64,000 nucleotides of DNA, from contig NZ_CP114286.1 of the NCBI RefSeq assembly GCF_027111275.1, positions 434,001-498,000 of the forward strand, read 5' to 3'. The stretch is from Flavobacterium luteolum (GTDB lineage: Bacteria > Bacteroidota > Bacteroidia > Flavobacteriales > Flavobacteriaceae). Below, piece after piece: positions 27,168 through 36,156 of the stretch; positions within the stretch are counted from its first letter, which is position 1, and the number at the start of each line of letters is the position of its first letter. The notes under the pieces are model-generated. The model did no database searches. It was not told where the DNA came from and saw only the letters and a program-made list of their open reading frames with translations. The translations under genes were made by a program, and so were the position numbers.

Positions 27168-29347
27168 ACAGCGTTTTTTTCTTTTATAAGGAAATTAATT
27201 ATTTTAAACAATTTAACCGGTTCAAAAGGTTTAATAATAATATCATTCATTCCAGATGAAATCGCTTCATCTGTAATTTCATCTTTATCAAAAGCAGTCA
27301 AGGCTACAATTGGGGTCTCTATACCTTGAAGACGTATTCGTTTGGTAGTTTCAAATCCGTTCATTAAAGGCATATTAATATCCATTAAAATCAGATCAAA
27401 CGTTTCTTCTTCTAAAATTTTAAGTGCTGCAAAACCGTCATCTACAACCTTGCAAGAATAATTATTCTTTTCAATAATTTTCTTCGTAACAAGCTGATTG
27501 ATAAGATTATCCTCGACAACTAAAATTTTATAAATTTCACTTGAAGTCAGATCAACTTCTATTTCATTAATAATACTTTTAGTTTTCGCTAAATCGTGTT
27601 CAAAAGCAATTGTAAATGAAAACGCAGTTCCTTTTCCGAGATCACTATCCAATGTGATGGTACTTCCAAAAAGCCCTAACAATCTTTTTACAATACTAAG
27701 CCCTAAACCTGTACCTTGATAATCTTCGTCTCTTCTGCCAACTTGAACAAACTTCTCAAAAATTTTATTCTGATCTGCAACCGCAATTCCGATACCATTA
27801 TCTTTAATTAAGAAATCCAAATAATACAGCTTCCCTTCTACTTTATTCAGCTTTACATTAATTTCAACTTGTCCATCTTTAGTAAATTTCAATGCATTGC
27901 TTACCAAGTTCATTAAAATTTGAGCAAGACGAAGTTTATCTCCAATTAAATACTCAGGAATATGTGAGTCTATATTGGTAGAAATTCTATTATTATTTTT
28001 TTGGGAAAGAAAAGAAAGTGAGTTTTTAATTACCGTAATTTCATCAGAAATATTAAAAGTCAGGTTTTCAAGAACAATTTTGTTTTCTTCAATTTTGTTA
28101 ATCTGCAGAATATCATTTACAAGAGATAGTAAATATCTGGCAGAAAATTTAAGGGAACTTAAATGCTGACTTCTTGAAATTTCTTTATGCTCTTCGAGCA
28201 GCATATTGGTAATTCCAACCACACCATAAAGCGGAGTGCGTAATTCGTGGCTTATAGTCGATATAAACTGCGTTTTAAGCAAAGAGGCTTCTTCTGCAAT
28301 TTCTTTCGCTTTAAGAAGTTCTAAATTGTGTTTTTTCTTGTATCGAATGTTCTTTATTAGCGTAATAATCAAAATTAAAAGAATCAGTGAAATCAAAACA
28401 AAGAGAATCACAATAATTTTTGATTTCCTTAAACTTTGAGATTGTTCTACTTTTTCTCCCTCAACTTTGTCAATCTGCCTTTTATATTCGTCCAATTCTA
28501 AACTTAAACCAGCTTGAGATGCCTTTTTAATTTTTTTTACATCGTAAAGATTATTTGAAATATCATAATGTTTAACAAGTGCATCATAAGCTTCTTTATG
28601 TCTGTTGGTTTTATTTAAAAAATGTGAATATTCTAAATAAGCACGTGACAGATCTAATTTCTCCTGACATTTTTTGCCTGATTCAATAGCACTCAAAAAA
28701 TAAGCATTGGCTTCCTTATTATCATTTTTATAGCTAGAGTAAATACCATTCAACATAGCAACAATAACCTCAGTTGACTCGTCGTTGTACTTTATTTTAG
28801 TACTATTTACATACTTTAAAAATAGATATCCCTGATTGTAATTTCCGATATCAAAATAAGCCCATGCAATATTTACGTTTGTAAAATAAACCTCTTTTAA
28901 ATCATTTATTTTCAAAGCGTAAGCTACTGCTTTTTTATAACTCCGAATTCCCTCATCAAATTGTTCTTTCCCAAAACAATACATGTTCCCTAAATTATTA
29001 TAAAGGTTACATTTTAAAGAATCGTTAGTAGTTTTATTAGCATAATACAAACCTTTTTTATAGAAAAAAATGGCTTTATCATACTCTTCCAATTCGTTAT
29101 AATTGGCAGCTATAATATTATACGAGCGAGCCGTAAGGCAATAATCTTTTATTGCTGTCGCGGCATTAAGGGCAACTCTAGAATAGATAAGTGATTTTTC
29201 GAAATTGGATTCTCTAAAATTTAAAAGCGCTTTCTTTACATTCTTCTCAATTTTAGGATCGAGGTTACAATTAGATTGCGCGATTGCTGAATTGGCAAGG
29301 CAATTCAGAACCAATAGAAAAAGTAAAAAAATCCGTTTGTGGGGCAT
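27164..29347 (-). CDS. Hybrid histidine kinase with TPR sensor and receiver domain
   Basis: 727 residues from the ATG at 29347 (MPHKRIFLLFLLVLNCLANS signal). A start at 29398 would lie within the upstream terminator and before the -7 box at 29365-29372, so it is rejected. Domain order: signal peptide, periplasmic TPR-like helices (about 40-300), transmembrane helix (about 310-335), HisKA with STISHELRTPLYGV, HATPase with LMNLVSNALKFT, DNGIGIA and GTGLGLSIV, and a C-terminal receiver with LVVEDNLINQLVTKK and LILMDINMPLMNGFE. It lacks a DNA-binding output, so it must pass phosphate to another protein or act as a sink. No cognate regulator gene is adjacent. Confidence 0.9.
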   Translation of the reverse strand: MPHKRIFLLFLLVLNCLANSAIAQSNCNLDPKIEKNVKKALLNFRESNFEKSLIYSRVALNAATAIKDYCLTARSYNIIAANYNELEEYDKAIFFYKKGLYYANKTTNDSLKCNLYNNLGNMYCFGKEQFDEGIRSYKKAVAYALKINDLKEVYFTNVNIAWAYFDIGNYNQGYLFLKYVNSTKIKYNDESTEVIVAMLNGIYSSYKNDNKEANAYFLSAIESGKKCQEKLDLSRAYLEYSHFLNKTNRHKEAYDALVKHYDISNNLYDVKKIKKASQAGLSLELDEYKRQIDKVEGEKVEQSQSLRKSKIIVILFVLISLILLILIITLIKNIRYKKKHNLELLKAKEIAEEASLLKTQFISTISHELRTPLYGVVGITNMLLEEHKEISRSQHLSSLKFSARYLLSLVNDILQINKIEENKIVLENLTFNISDEITVIKNSLSFLSQKNNNRISTNIDSHIPEYLIGDKLRLAQILMNLVSNALKFTKDGQVEINVKLNKVEGKLYYLDFLIKDNGIGIAVADQNKIFEKFVQVGRRDEDYQGTGLGLSIVKRLLGLFGSTITLDSDLGKGTAFSFTIAFEHDLAKTKSIINEIEVDLTSSEIYKILVVEDNLINQLVTKKIIEKNNYSCKVVDDGFAALKILEEETFDLILMDINMPLMNGFETTKRIRLQGIETPIVALTAFDKDEITDEAISSGMNDIIIKPFEPVKLFKIINFLIKEKNAV

Positions 29348-29364
29348 TAATCGGCTAATTTGAT

Positions 29365-29372
29365 CAAATATA
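29365..29372 (-). promoter_or_regulatory. -7 box deciding the kinase start
   Basis: TATATTTG on the minus strand, 17 bp upstream of the ATG at 29347. A start codon at 29398 would lie upstream of this box. Confidence 0.55.
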
Positions 29373-29386
29373 CACTTTAAAATAAA

Positions 29387-29420
29387 AAAAAGCTGCATTT
29401 CATAAAAAAATACAGCTTTT
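29387..29420 (-). terminator. Terminator after the dicarboxylate symporter gene
   Basis: AAAAGCTG-CA-TTT and AAA-TA-CAGCTTTT arms pair, followed on the minus strand by a T-run. Confidence 0.8.
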
Positions 29421-29471
29421 CAAATATTATTTCAATAACTAAGATAAAAAATTAAAATCTCAGTACTATTT

Positions 29472-30734
29472 TTATTCTTTTCTTTCCTCCCATTGTCCTA
29501 CAACAGAAGTCGCTAATGCATTTCCTAATACATTAGTAGCACTTCTAAACATATCGCAGAAGTGGTCAATTGGAAGAATCAACGCAATACCCTCAATCGG
29601 AATATCAAACATACCGCAAGTTGCAGCCACTACAACCAAACTTGCTCTCGGCACGCCTGCAATACCTTTACTAGTAAGCATTAAAACTAAAAGCATTGCC
29701 ATTTGCGTTCCTAAATCTAAATGTACATTGTAGAATTGAGCAATAAAAATACTCGCAAAAGTCATATACATCATACTTCCGTCAAGGTTAAATGAATATC
29801 CAAGTGGCAACATGAAAGAAACGATTTTATCTTTTACTCCAAAAGCTTCTAGTTCTTCTGTCAATTTAGGAAATACAGCTTCGCTACTTGTTGTTCCAAA
29901 AGCAATAGCCAAAGGCCCAGTAATACGTCTTAATAATTCAGTCATTCTTCCTTTTAGGAAAATATATCCAATGGCAATTAAAATAACCCATAAAGTACTA
30001 ATACCAATTAAAAACGAACCGAAAAATTTAAAGTAAGTAATTACCAATTCTTCTGCATCTCTTATCGCAAACACACCAGCAATTGCTCCAAAAACTCCAA
30101 TTGGCGCAAATTTCATCACGTAGTTTACCATTTTTAAAACGATGTGCGACAATTTATCGAAAGCACCAATTATCGGCTTTACAGTAGGCCCTAAAGAAGC
30201 TGCTGCCAATCCGAAGAAAATTGAGAAAACTACAATTTGCAGAATCTCATTCGTTGCCATTGCTTCAACGATACTTTTTGGTACGATATGTTCAACAAAA
30301 TTATCAAAAGACAAGTTTTGTGTTTTACCAGTAACTTCAGAAGCTGCTGCCATATCAACGTGATCCAGTTTTAGACCAACACCTGGCTGTAAAACATTTA
30401 CGTAAAACAATCCTATTAGAAGAGAAATAAATGAAGCTGTAAAAAACCACCCAATAGCTTTTCCTCCAATTCTTCCAACAGTTTTAATATCACCTAATTT
30501 CGCGATTCCAACCACTAAAGTTGTAAAAACCAATGGAGAAATAATCATTTGCACCAAACGAATAAAGATGGTGGCCAGCATTTTTATTTTACTGCTAAAT
30601 GCCTGCGCTGCTTCAGGTGAAATGGTATTATGCAATATAATTCCTAAAATGGCTCCAAGAACCATCGCAATTATAATCTGCCCTGTTAATCCCGAAAAAA
30701 ATGATTGTTTTTTAGTTTCTGTAACTTCTTGCAT
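29472..30734 (-). CDS. Dicarboxylate/amino acid:cation symporter (DAACS family)
   Basis: 420 residues with about eight membrane helices and two hairpin loops. Family marks: TIFIRLVQMIISPLVFTTLVVGI, AFGTTSSEAVFPKLTEELEAFGV (hairpin 1 region), LGYSFNLDGSMMYMTFASIFIAQ (helix 7), TSKGIAGVPRASLVVVAAT (hairpin 2) and IDHFCDMFRSATNVLGNALATSVV (helix 8). It carries dicarboxylates or glutamate/aspartate inward with H+ or Na+. Which ion and substrate cannot be decided. A strong terminator follows. aroC lies upstream on the same strand with a 52-bp gap, so co-transcription is possible. Confidence 0.92.
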   Translation of the reverse strand: MQEVTETKKQSFFSGLTGQIIIAMVLGAILGIILHNTISPEAAQAFSSKIKMLATIFIRLVQMIISPLVFTTLVVGIAKLGDIKTVGRIGGKAIGWFFTASFISLLIGLFYVNVLQPGVGLKLDHVDMAAASEVTGKTQNLSFDNFVEHIVPKSIVEAMATNEILQIVVFSIFFGLAAASLGPTVKPIIGAFDKLSHIVLKMVNYVMKFAPIGVFGAIAGVFAIRDAEELVITYFKFFGSFLIGISTLWVILIAIGYIFLKGRMTELLRRITGPLAIAFGTTSSEAVFPKLTEELEAFGVKDKIVSFMLPLGYSFNLDGSMMYMTFASIFIAQFYNVHLDLGTQMAMLLVLMLTSKGIAGVPRASLVVVAATCGMFDIPIEGIALILPIDHFCDMFRSATNVLGNALATSVVGQWEERKE

Positions 30735-30786
30735 TAAATTATTTTTTAATTATTAAAATATAAGACCCTCACTGTCTTACCTTTTA

Positions 30787-31845
30787 TTAATATGTTTTGT
30801 TGATTAAATAAAAATCTGCCAAAACAATTGCAGCCATCGCTTCTACGATTGGCACTGCGCGAGGCACTACACAGGGATCATGACGTCCTTTTCCTGTCAT
30901 TGGTGTAATATTTCCTTTATTATCTAAAGAATCTTGAGTCTGCATGATAGTTGCAACAGGTTTAAAAGCAACTCTGAAATAAATATCCATTCCGTTACTA
31001 ATACCACCTTGGATTCCGCCAGAAAGATTTGTTTTTGTAGTTCCGTCAGGATTGTATAAATCGTTATGTTCGCTTCCTTTCATTTCAGAACCAGAGAAAC
31101 CGCTTCCGTATTCAAAACCTTTTACCGCATTAATAGAAAGCATTGCTTTTCCTAATTCTGCATGAAGTTTATCAAATACCGGCTCTCCTAAGCCAATTGG
31201 AACATTCTGAATTACGCAAGTTACAACTCCGCCAACAGTATCTCCCTGTTTACGGATGTCACGAATATATTCTTCCATAATTGCCGCAGATTTCTCATCT
31301 GGACAACGAACTGGATTGCTTTCAATTTTAGAAAAATCCAATTCCTGATAAGGTGTTTCTAAATGAATTGGACCAACAGAAGAGACATAAGCATTGATCT
31401 TAATTTCAGGAAGCATTTGCTTTGCAATTGCACCCGCTACTACTCTACTTGCTGTTTCTCTTGCAGAACTTCTTCCGCCACCGCGATAATCGCGAAAACC
31501 GTATTTCTGATCGTAAACATAATCAGCATGGCTTGGTCTATAGTTATCTTTTATATGAGAGTAATCGTCTGATTTTTGATTGGTATTTGGAATAATGAAA
31601 CCGATTGGAGTTCCAGTAGTTTTTCCTTCAAATATTCCAGATAGAAACTGAACGCTGTCTGGTTCTTTTCTTTGTGTAACAATTGCTGATTGACCAGGCT
31701 TTCTACGAGCCATATCTACTTCAATTGCTTCAAAATCTAATTGTATTCCTGGAGGGCATCCGTCAATAATTCCGCCTAAAGCTTCACCGTGAGATTCTCC
31801 AAATGTAGTTACTTTATATAGTATGCCGAAGCTGTTTCCTGCCAT
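30787..31845 (-). CDS. aroC: Chorismate synthase
   Basis: 352 residues. It converts EPSP to chorismate using reduced flavin, the last shared step to aromatic amino acids. Signs: [90 protein letters not shown] and [20 protein letters not shown] (each a known conserved block, quoted in parts). Full length. A TACATTTG -7 box lies at 31862-31869 on the minus strand, so the unit starts here. No other shikimate genes are adjacent. Confidence 0.95.
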   Translation of the reverse strand: MAGNSFGILYKVTTFGESHGEALGGIIDGCPPGIQLDFEAIEVDMARRKPGQSAIVTQRKEPDSVQFLSGIFEGKTTGTPIGFIIPNTNQKSDDYSHIKDNYRPSHADYVYDQKYGFRDYRGGGRSSARETASRVVAGAIAKQMLPEIKINAYVSSVGPIHLETPYQELDFSKIESNPVRCPDEKSAAIMEEYIRDIRKQGDTVGGVVTCVIQNVPIGLGEPVFDKLHAELGKAMLSINAVKGFEYGSGFSGSEMKGSEHNDLYNPDGTTKTNLSGGIQGGISNGMDIYFRVAFKPVATIMQTQDSLDNKGNITPMTGKGRHDPCVVPRAVPIVEAMAAIVLADFYLINKTY

Positions 31846-32033
31846 TGTGTTTTGTTTTGAGCAAATGTAAGTTTTATGAATTAAATTAAAAAATTTAAAA
31901 CTGGTATTATTAACGAAACATTAAATGGGATAAAAATCACAATTTGGTAAAATTATCCTCTTTTTAATAACCTTTTAATAAACTCAAATTTCACAAACTT
32001 TCTTTCATTTGTAAAACTTCAAATCAAGAAAAA

Positions 32034-32855
32034 TTGAAAAAAAGAAATGTCGAATTGGTCGTTCTTTCTGATGTTCATTTAGGAACTTACGGAAGCCACG
32101 CAAAAGAACTAAACAACTATCTTTCAAGCATTAAACCCAAAACTTTAGTTTTAAATGGTGATATAATTGATGCTTGGCAGTTTCGTAAATCTTATTTTCC
32201 AAAAGCACATTTACGAGTTATTCAGCGTATTATTGGAATGGCCTCTAAAGGAACAAAGGTGTATTATATTACTGGAAATCATGACGAAATACTTCGAAAA
32301 TTCAGTGATATGAATATGGGAAATTTTGCCCTTGTTGATAAATTGGTTTTAGAATTGGATGATAAAAAAGCCTGGATTTTTCACGGAGACGTTTTTGATG
32401 CCTCTGTACAACACTCAAAATGGATTGCGAAACTAGGCGGATTAGGTTACGATTATCTGATTTTAACAAACCGATTTGCCAACTGGTGTCTGGCGAAATT
32501 AGGACGTGAACCTTATTCTTTTTCAAAAAAAATAAAAGCAAGCGTTAAAAAAGCAGTAAAATTTATTTCTGATTTCGAAACTACTGCAACCGATCTAGCC
32601 ATAGAAAAAAATTACGATTATGTTATTTGCGGACACATTCATGAACCAAAAATCGTAACAAAAGAAAACAAACACGGTTCTACTCTATACCTCAATTCTG
32701 GTGACTGGGTAGAAAACTTAACCGCTTTAGAATATCATAAAAAACGCTGGAAACTGTTTTCTTATAAAGCCAGTAATTTTGCGGAAGAAGAAAATCTATT
32801 AGAAATGGAAGATCTTCTCACTTCTCAGCTAATTTCTTCGATAATACTAAAATAG
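32034..32855 (+). CDS. UDP-2,3-diacylglucosamine pyrophosphatase-like metallophosphoesterase
   Basis: 273 residues, start TTG (MKKRNVELVVLSDVHLGTYG). No in-frame ATG lies near, and the N-terminus is complete with it. Calcineurin-like phosphoesterase motifs are SDVHLG, NGDIID, GNHDE, HGDVFD and CGHIHEP. The family layout is that of LpxH-like hydrolases in Bacteroidota, which release lipid X in lipid A synthesis. The alternative is a general phosphodiesterase. Cytosolic or membrane-associated (no signal peptide). It is followed by an unrelated beta-barrel gene after a 140-bp gap. Confidence 0.82.
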   Translation: MKKRNVELVVLSDVHLGTYGSHAKELNNYLSSIKPKTLVLNGDIIDAWQFRKSYFPKAHLRVIQRIIGMASKGTKVYYITGNHDEILRKFSDMNMGNFALVDKLVLELDDKKAWIFHGDVFDASVQHSKWIAKLGGLGYDYLILTNRFANWCLAKLGREPYSFSKKIKASVKKAVKFISDFETTATDLAIEKNYDYVICGHIHEPKIVTKENKHGSTLYLNSGDWVENLTALEYHKKRWKLFSYKASNFAEEENLLEMEDLLTSQLISSIILK

Positions 32856-32997
32856 AGCGCTCAGAAACAGTTTTTTTTTAAGAATTTTAACGCTTCAAAT
32901 TTCTAAAAATGTAAATTATATAACAATTTTCAAAAATATTATACGTTCTCTATCTGACTGTAATAATACATTTGAAAAAAATTAATTTACCACTTTT

Positions 32998-33495
32998 ATG
33001 AAGAAGATACTTTTATCTGCCATTATGCTTCTTGGTTTAGCATTTACGGCTCAATCACAAGAAATTTCAAAACACGCTTTAGGATTACGTTTGGGCGACA
33101 ACAACGGATTTGGAGGAGAAATATCATACCAATTAGGATTAAATCAAAAAAACAGACTTGAATTTGATTTAGGATGGAGAAACAGCAGTGATGTAGACGC
33201 TATAAAAGGAGTTGCTCTTTACCAATGGGTTTGGAATATCGACGGAGGTTTTAACTGGTATGCTGGTGTCGGAGGTGGACTAGCTGCTTGGGATCACGAT
33301 TACTACAATAACAACTACAAATATAACGATAGCGGAACTTATGTTTTTGCAGCTGGAGATATCGGTATAGAATATAGATTTAAAGAAGTGCCTCTTACTT
33401 TATCATTAGACGCAAGACCAGAAATTGGTTCAGGATATTATGACGATGACAATTTTGGATTTGATGTTGGTTTAGGAGTTAAATTTAGATTCTAA
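32998..33495 (+). CDS. Small outer membrane beta-barrel-like protein
   Basis: 165 residues with signal peptide MKKILLSAIMLLGLAFTAQS. The mature part has alternating strands rich in Gly and aromatics: KHALGLRLGDNNGFGGEISY, NRLEFDLGWRNSSD, LYQWVWNIDGGFNWYAGVGG, YVFAAGDIGIEYRFKEVPLT, LSLDARPEIGSGYY and FDVGLGVKFRF with a terminal Phe. This matches an eight-stranded outer membrane barrel of the OmpA/OmpX kind (length suits). No catalytic motif. Function unknown. It is transcribed alone, followed by a strong terminator. Confidence 0.8.
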   Translation: MKKILLSAIMLLGLAFTAQSQEISKHALGLRLGDNNGFGGEISYQLGLNQKNRLEFDLGWRNSSDVDAIKGVALYQWVWNIDGGFNWYAGVGGGLAAWDHDYYNNNYKYNDSGTYVFAAGDIGIEYRFKEVPLTLSLDARPEIGSGYYDDDNFGFDVGLGVKFRF

Positions 33496-33520
33496 CTAAA
33501 AATAAAAAATAATTGTAAGA

Positions 33521-33557
33521 AGAAGCCTGTCGTTTAAAAGCGACAGGCTTTTTTTTA
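33521..33557. terminator. Terminator after the barrel gene
   Basis: AAGCCTGTCG (33523-33532) pairs with CGACAGGCTT (33541-33550), followed by eight T residues on the plus strand. It can also work for the opposite-strand gene. Confidence 0.88.
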
Positions 33558-33578
33558 TTACTTCAAAACACTTAGCTC

Positions 33579-34001
33579 TTAATTAATGATAATCGGTTTT
33601 TTAGAATGGATTTTCACAACGGTATAAGGATATGAAATAACCTGCATGGTCATTGCGTCTTTTGCAGGGCTGTTTTCTTTTACAGTTATAATGATATTTT
33701 TATCTGTTTCTTCGACTTTTTCAACATCAATACTATAACCGCTTGTGTTTTTTTCACCCATATTCAAAATCACATAATTATAATCATGAATATTTGGTTC
33801 TTTCATTTTATCAGCCAAAAGCGGATCATTTTCAAGCATTTTAATTTCATTCGGCTCAGTTAAAATCTCGAAAAATTTAATATTTCCTCCACCGTCCGAT
33901 TGCGTTGTTAAAACTTCGTACAATGCATTTGAATTTTCAACTTTCTTCACTCCACACGAAACCAAAACAAAAATCGCTAAAACAGAAATTACCTTTTTCA
34001 T
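33579..34001 (-). CDS. PrcB-like lipoprotein
   Basis: 140 residues, lipobox in MKKVISVLAIFVLVSC (Cys16). The body matches the C-terminal domain of PrcB (protease complex subunit): YNYVILNMGEKNTSGYSIDV, KNIIITVKENSPAKDAMTMQ and SYPYTVVKIHSKKP. In Treponema PrcB is part of a surface protease complex; whether that holds here is unknown. The gene ends before a terminator and is 14 bp downstream of bshA, so the two are likely co-transcribed. That linkage is probably historical rather than functional. Confidence 0.8.
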   Translation of the reverse strand: MKKVISVLAIFVLVSCGVKKVENSNALYEVLTTQSDGGGNIKFFEILTEPNEIKMLENDPLLADKMKEPNIHDYNYVILNMGEKNTSGYSIDVEKVEETDKNIIITVKENSPAKDAMTMQVISYPYTVVKIHSKKPIIIN

Positions 34002-34015
34002 TTTATCTTTTTTAA

Positions 34016-35161
34016 TTAGTGCTTCTCCAATTTGTAATCATCAACCGCTTTCTGGTATAAAGCTTCATATTTAGGCAATATGTTTTTAATGTCAAATTTC
34101 CTTGCCACTTCCAGAGCATTTGCTTTAAACTGACTCAAAACCGCATCATCTTTTAGAATCTTTAATGCATTTTGTGCCATTTCCTCAACATTTCCAACAT
34201 TGCTTAAGTATCCAGAAAAGCCATCAAAATTAACTTCAGGCAGTCCACCAGAATTACTTGAAATTACAGGAACACCGCATGCCATTGCTTCCAATGCTGC
34301 CAAACCAAAACTTTCAGTTTCTGAAGGAAGCAAAAACAAATCGGTCATACATAAGATTTTATCAATTTCGTGGCTATTCCCAAAGAAAATGACTTTGTCT
34401 AAAATACCTAATTCCTGACATAAAATTTCTGCTTTTTCTTTTTCAGGTCCGTCTCCAACCATCATCAGTTTAGCTGGAATTTCTTTCTGAACATTATAGA
34501 AAATCTTAATGATATCTGGAATTCGTTTTACTTTTCTAAAGTTACTAATATGCGTAATAATACGTTCGTTTTCATTCGCCATTACATAACGGTGACAAGG
34601 CGCGTTTGGATCTTTTTTGACTTTGTCCAATTCAATAAAATTCGGAATCACCTTAATTTTATTTTTGATTTTGAACAATTTCAAAGTATCATCTTTCAAA
34701 CTCTGAGAAACTGACGTCACATAATCTGATTTATTAATGCTAAAAGTCACCGCAGGTTTATAAAACGGATGATTTCCAACAAGTGTAATATCAGTTCCGT
34801 GAAGCGTTGTAATCATCGGAAGATTAATTCCTTCGTTTTTAAGCATTTGTTTTGCCATATAACCTGCATAAGCATGCGGAATGGCGTAATGCACATGCAA
34901 AAGCTCTATTTTATACAATTTAACCATATCGACCAATTTGCTCGATAGCGCTAATTCGTACGGCTGATAGTGAAACAAAGGGTACTCCGGAACATTTACT
35001 TCGTGATAATGAACATTCGGATTCAAAAGTGCCAATCTTACTGGTTGGCTATATGTAATAAAATGTATTTCGTGTCCTCTTCTGGCTAATTCGAGACCTA
35101 ACTCAGTGGCTACTACACCACTACCTCCAAAAGTAGGATAACAGACAATTGCTATTTTCAT
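34016..35161 (-). CDS. bshA: N-acetyl-alpha-D-glucosaminyl L-malate synthase (bacillithiol)
   Basis: 381 residues of a GT4 glycosyltransferase. It joins GlcNAc (from UDP-GlcNAc) to L-malate, the first step of bacillithiol synthesis. BshA signs: MKIAIVCYPTFGGSGVVATE, HFITYSQPVRL, HYAIPHAYAGYMAKQM, TTLHGTDITLVG, ISNFRKVKRIPDII, and the C-terminal PSETESFGLAALEAMACGVPVI (in parts) with the E-x7-E donor site. Bacteroidota make bacillithiol, which fits. A TATTTTTG -7 box on the minus strand lies at 35190-35197. The lipoprotein gene follows after 14 bp. bshB and bshC are not in the window. Confidence 0.93.
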   Translation of the reverse strand: MKIAIVCYPTFGGSGVVATELGLELARRGHEIHFITYSQPVRLALLNPNVHYHEVNVPEYPLFHYQPYELALSSKLVDMVKLYKIELLHVHYAIPHAYAGYMAKQMLKNEGINLPMITTLHGTDITLVGNHPFYKPAVTFSINKSDYVTSVSQSLKDDTLKLFKIKNKIKVIPNFIELDKVKKDPNAPCHRYVMANENERIITHISNFRKVKRIPDIIKIFYNVQKEIPAKLMMVGDGPEKEKAEILCQELGILDKVIFFGNSHEIDKILCMTDLFLLPSETESFGLAALEAMACGVPVISSNSGGLPEVNFDGFSGYLSNVGNVEEMAQNALKILKDDAVLSQFKANALEVARKFDIKNILPKYEALYQKAVDDYKLEKH

Positions 35162-35302
35162 GGATTAAATTTAATTCTACGAAAATACTCAAAAATAGCG
35201 TTTAATTAACCGTTTAAATTGTTAGATTTTTGACAAAATTAGATTAACTCTGGTTGATAAATATTTTATAGAAGCAGAACAATATCGGTTAAAACAACTT
35301 GC

Positions 35303-35395
35303 AGTCCCGTTGTCCGCTAAATTCCCGATTAACAAAAACTACGGCTGAAAAAGCCTTGTTTTTCTAAATCGGGAGATACCGCTCCCATCGGGGCT
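35303..35395. repeat. Structured interspersed element, second type
   Basis: Outer stem AGTCCCG (35303-35309) pairs with CGGGGCT (35389-35395), including one G-T pair. Inside is a long hairpin: CCCGATT (35324-35330) with AATCGGG (35367-35373), extended by AAAAAC/GTTTTT and GGCT/AGCC pairs. TCCGCT and CCGCTCCC flank the inner stem. Similar 'cagtccc...ggggctag' elements are, as I recall, scattered in Flavobacterium spacers. Function unknown. Confidence 0.6.
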
Positions 35396-35538
35396 AGATT
35401 AGACGTTTTTGTTTCCATAAGAATTGGCCCTGTCCAACTTTGTCAAAGTTTAAAACTTTAACAAAGTTCTTTATACAACGAAACCCGAAAAGTTTCAAAC
35501 TTGAAACCTGAAACTTAATAAAACTTTAAACCATAAAA

Positions 35539-35570
35539 AAAAGGCATAAAATCTACATTTTATGCCTTTT
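35539..35570 (-). terminator. Terminator after the 160-aa gene
   Basis: AAAAGGCATAAAAT (35539-35552) pairs with ATTTTATGCCTTTT (35557-35570) around CTAC. On the minus strand T residues follow. Confidence 0.88.
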
Positions 35571-35589
35571 AAATATATCTTAAATACTA

Positions 35590-36072
35590 TTAGAAAAATC
35601 TACTGTGCCAGCTATCGGCAGCAGGAACTTCCCAAGATTCGTTGAATTCTTCGATATTATTTACCAAATTATTGAAAACAATTGTATTCTCAGAAACTGA
35701 CTTATCTTTTACCATTTTCTTGAAATCAATTAATGGTTTGTGTGCAATATGTTCGCCTAGTTTAAAAGTAACATTCATTTTATCTAACAAATCAACATTA
35801 TACTTTTTCTCTAAACTTTGAATAAATTCAACAGAACTATCAATAGAACAACCTGTAGCAGCTTGTACATCTTGATTTACTGCCAATATTATAAATCGAT
35901 TATATTTCAATAAAAACGAAGCTTCTAGACTTGTGCCGTGTGCAGCCCATTGTTCTACAAAAGCTTTTAAGTCCGTTTCTATTTCAGAAAACTCTTCCTC
36001 AGAAAATTTTCTGTTCGACTGGTAAATCCAGACTCTAGATTCACCTGGTAAATTTTCAAAAGGTATATACAT
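35590..36072 (-). CDS. Conserved Bacteroidota protein, often labelled ABC transporter ATPase without support
   Basis: 160 residues, cytosolic, no signal or membrane segment. Recognisable blocks: MYIPFENLPGESRVWIYQSN, EIETDLKAFVEQWAAHGTSL, ASFLLKYNRFIILAVNQ, ATGCSIDSSVEFIQSLEKKY and the C-terminal WEVPAADSWHSRFF. I know such proteins under the label 'ABC transporter ATPase', but there is no Walker A, Walker B or LSGGQ here, so the label is wrong for this sequence. The real function is unknown. It lies between bshA and the iron-sulfur genes, 83 bp from the latter on the same strand, so it may be read from their transcript. Confidence 0.8.
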   Translation of the reverse strand: MYIPFENLPGESRVWIYQSNRKFSEEEFSEIETDLKAFVEQWAAHGTSLEASFLLKYNRFIILAVNQDVQAATGCSIDSSVEFIQSLEKKYNVDLLDKMNVTFKLGEHIAHKPLIDFKKMVKDKSVSENTIVFNNLVNNIEEFNESWEVPAADSWHSRFF

Positions 36073-36117
36073 TTTTTCTTTTTTTATTTGTTTTTGTTTC
36101 AGGTTTCAGGTTTCAAA

Positions 36118-36156
36118 ACTTAGTAGCTTAGCATCTTAGAACCTTAGCACCTCTTT
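36118..36156. repeat. Degenerate CTTAG word repeat (third copy)
   Basis: ACTTAG, TAGCTTAG, CATCTTAG, AACCTTAG, CACC run up to the stop codon of the iron-sulfur protein gene. GTTTCAGGTTTCAGG words (about 36097-36113) precede it. Same family as 2803-2840 and 17901-17936. Confidence 0.6.

Larger units (their letters stand above)
35162..35589. other. Repeat-rich spacer upstream of bshA
   Basis: 428 bp without a gene. Contents: bshA promoter box (35190-35197), a structured repeat (35303-35395), a run of GTTTCAAACTTGAAACC-type words (about 35487-35520) and a terminator for the next minus-strand gene (35539-35570). Confidence 0.7.

Noticed and set aside
35303..35395. Riboswitch in front of bshA
   Set aside because: The fold is symmetric and repeat-like, lies upstream of the bshA -7 box (35190-35197 on the minus strand) and so would not be in the bshA leader.
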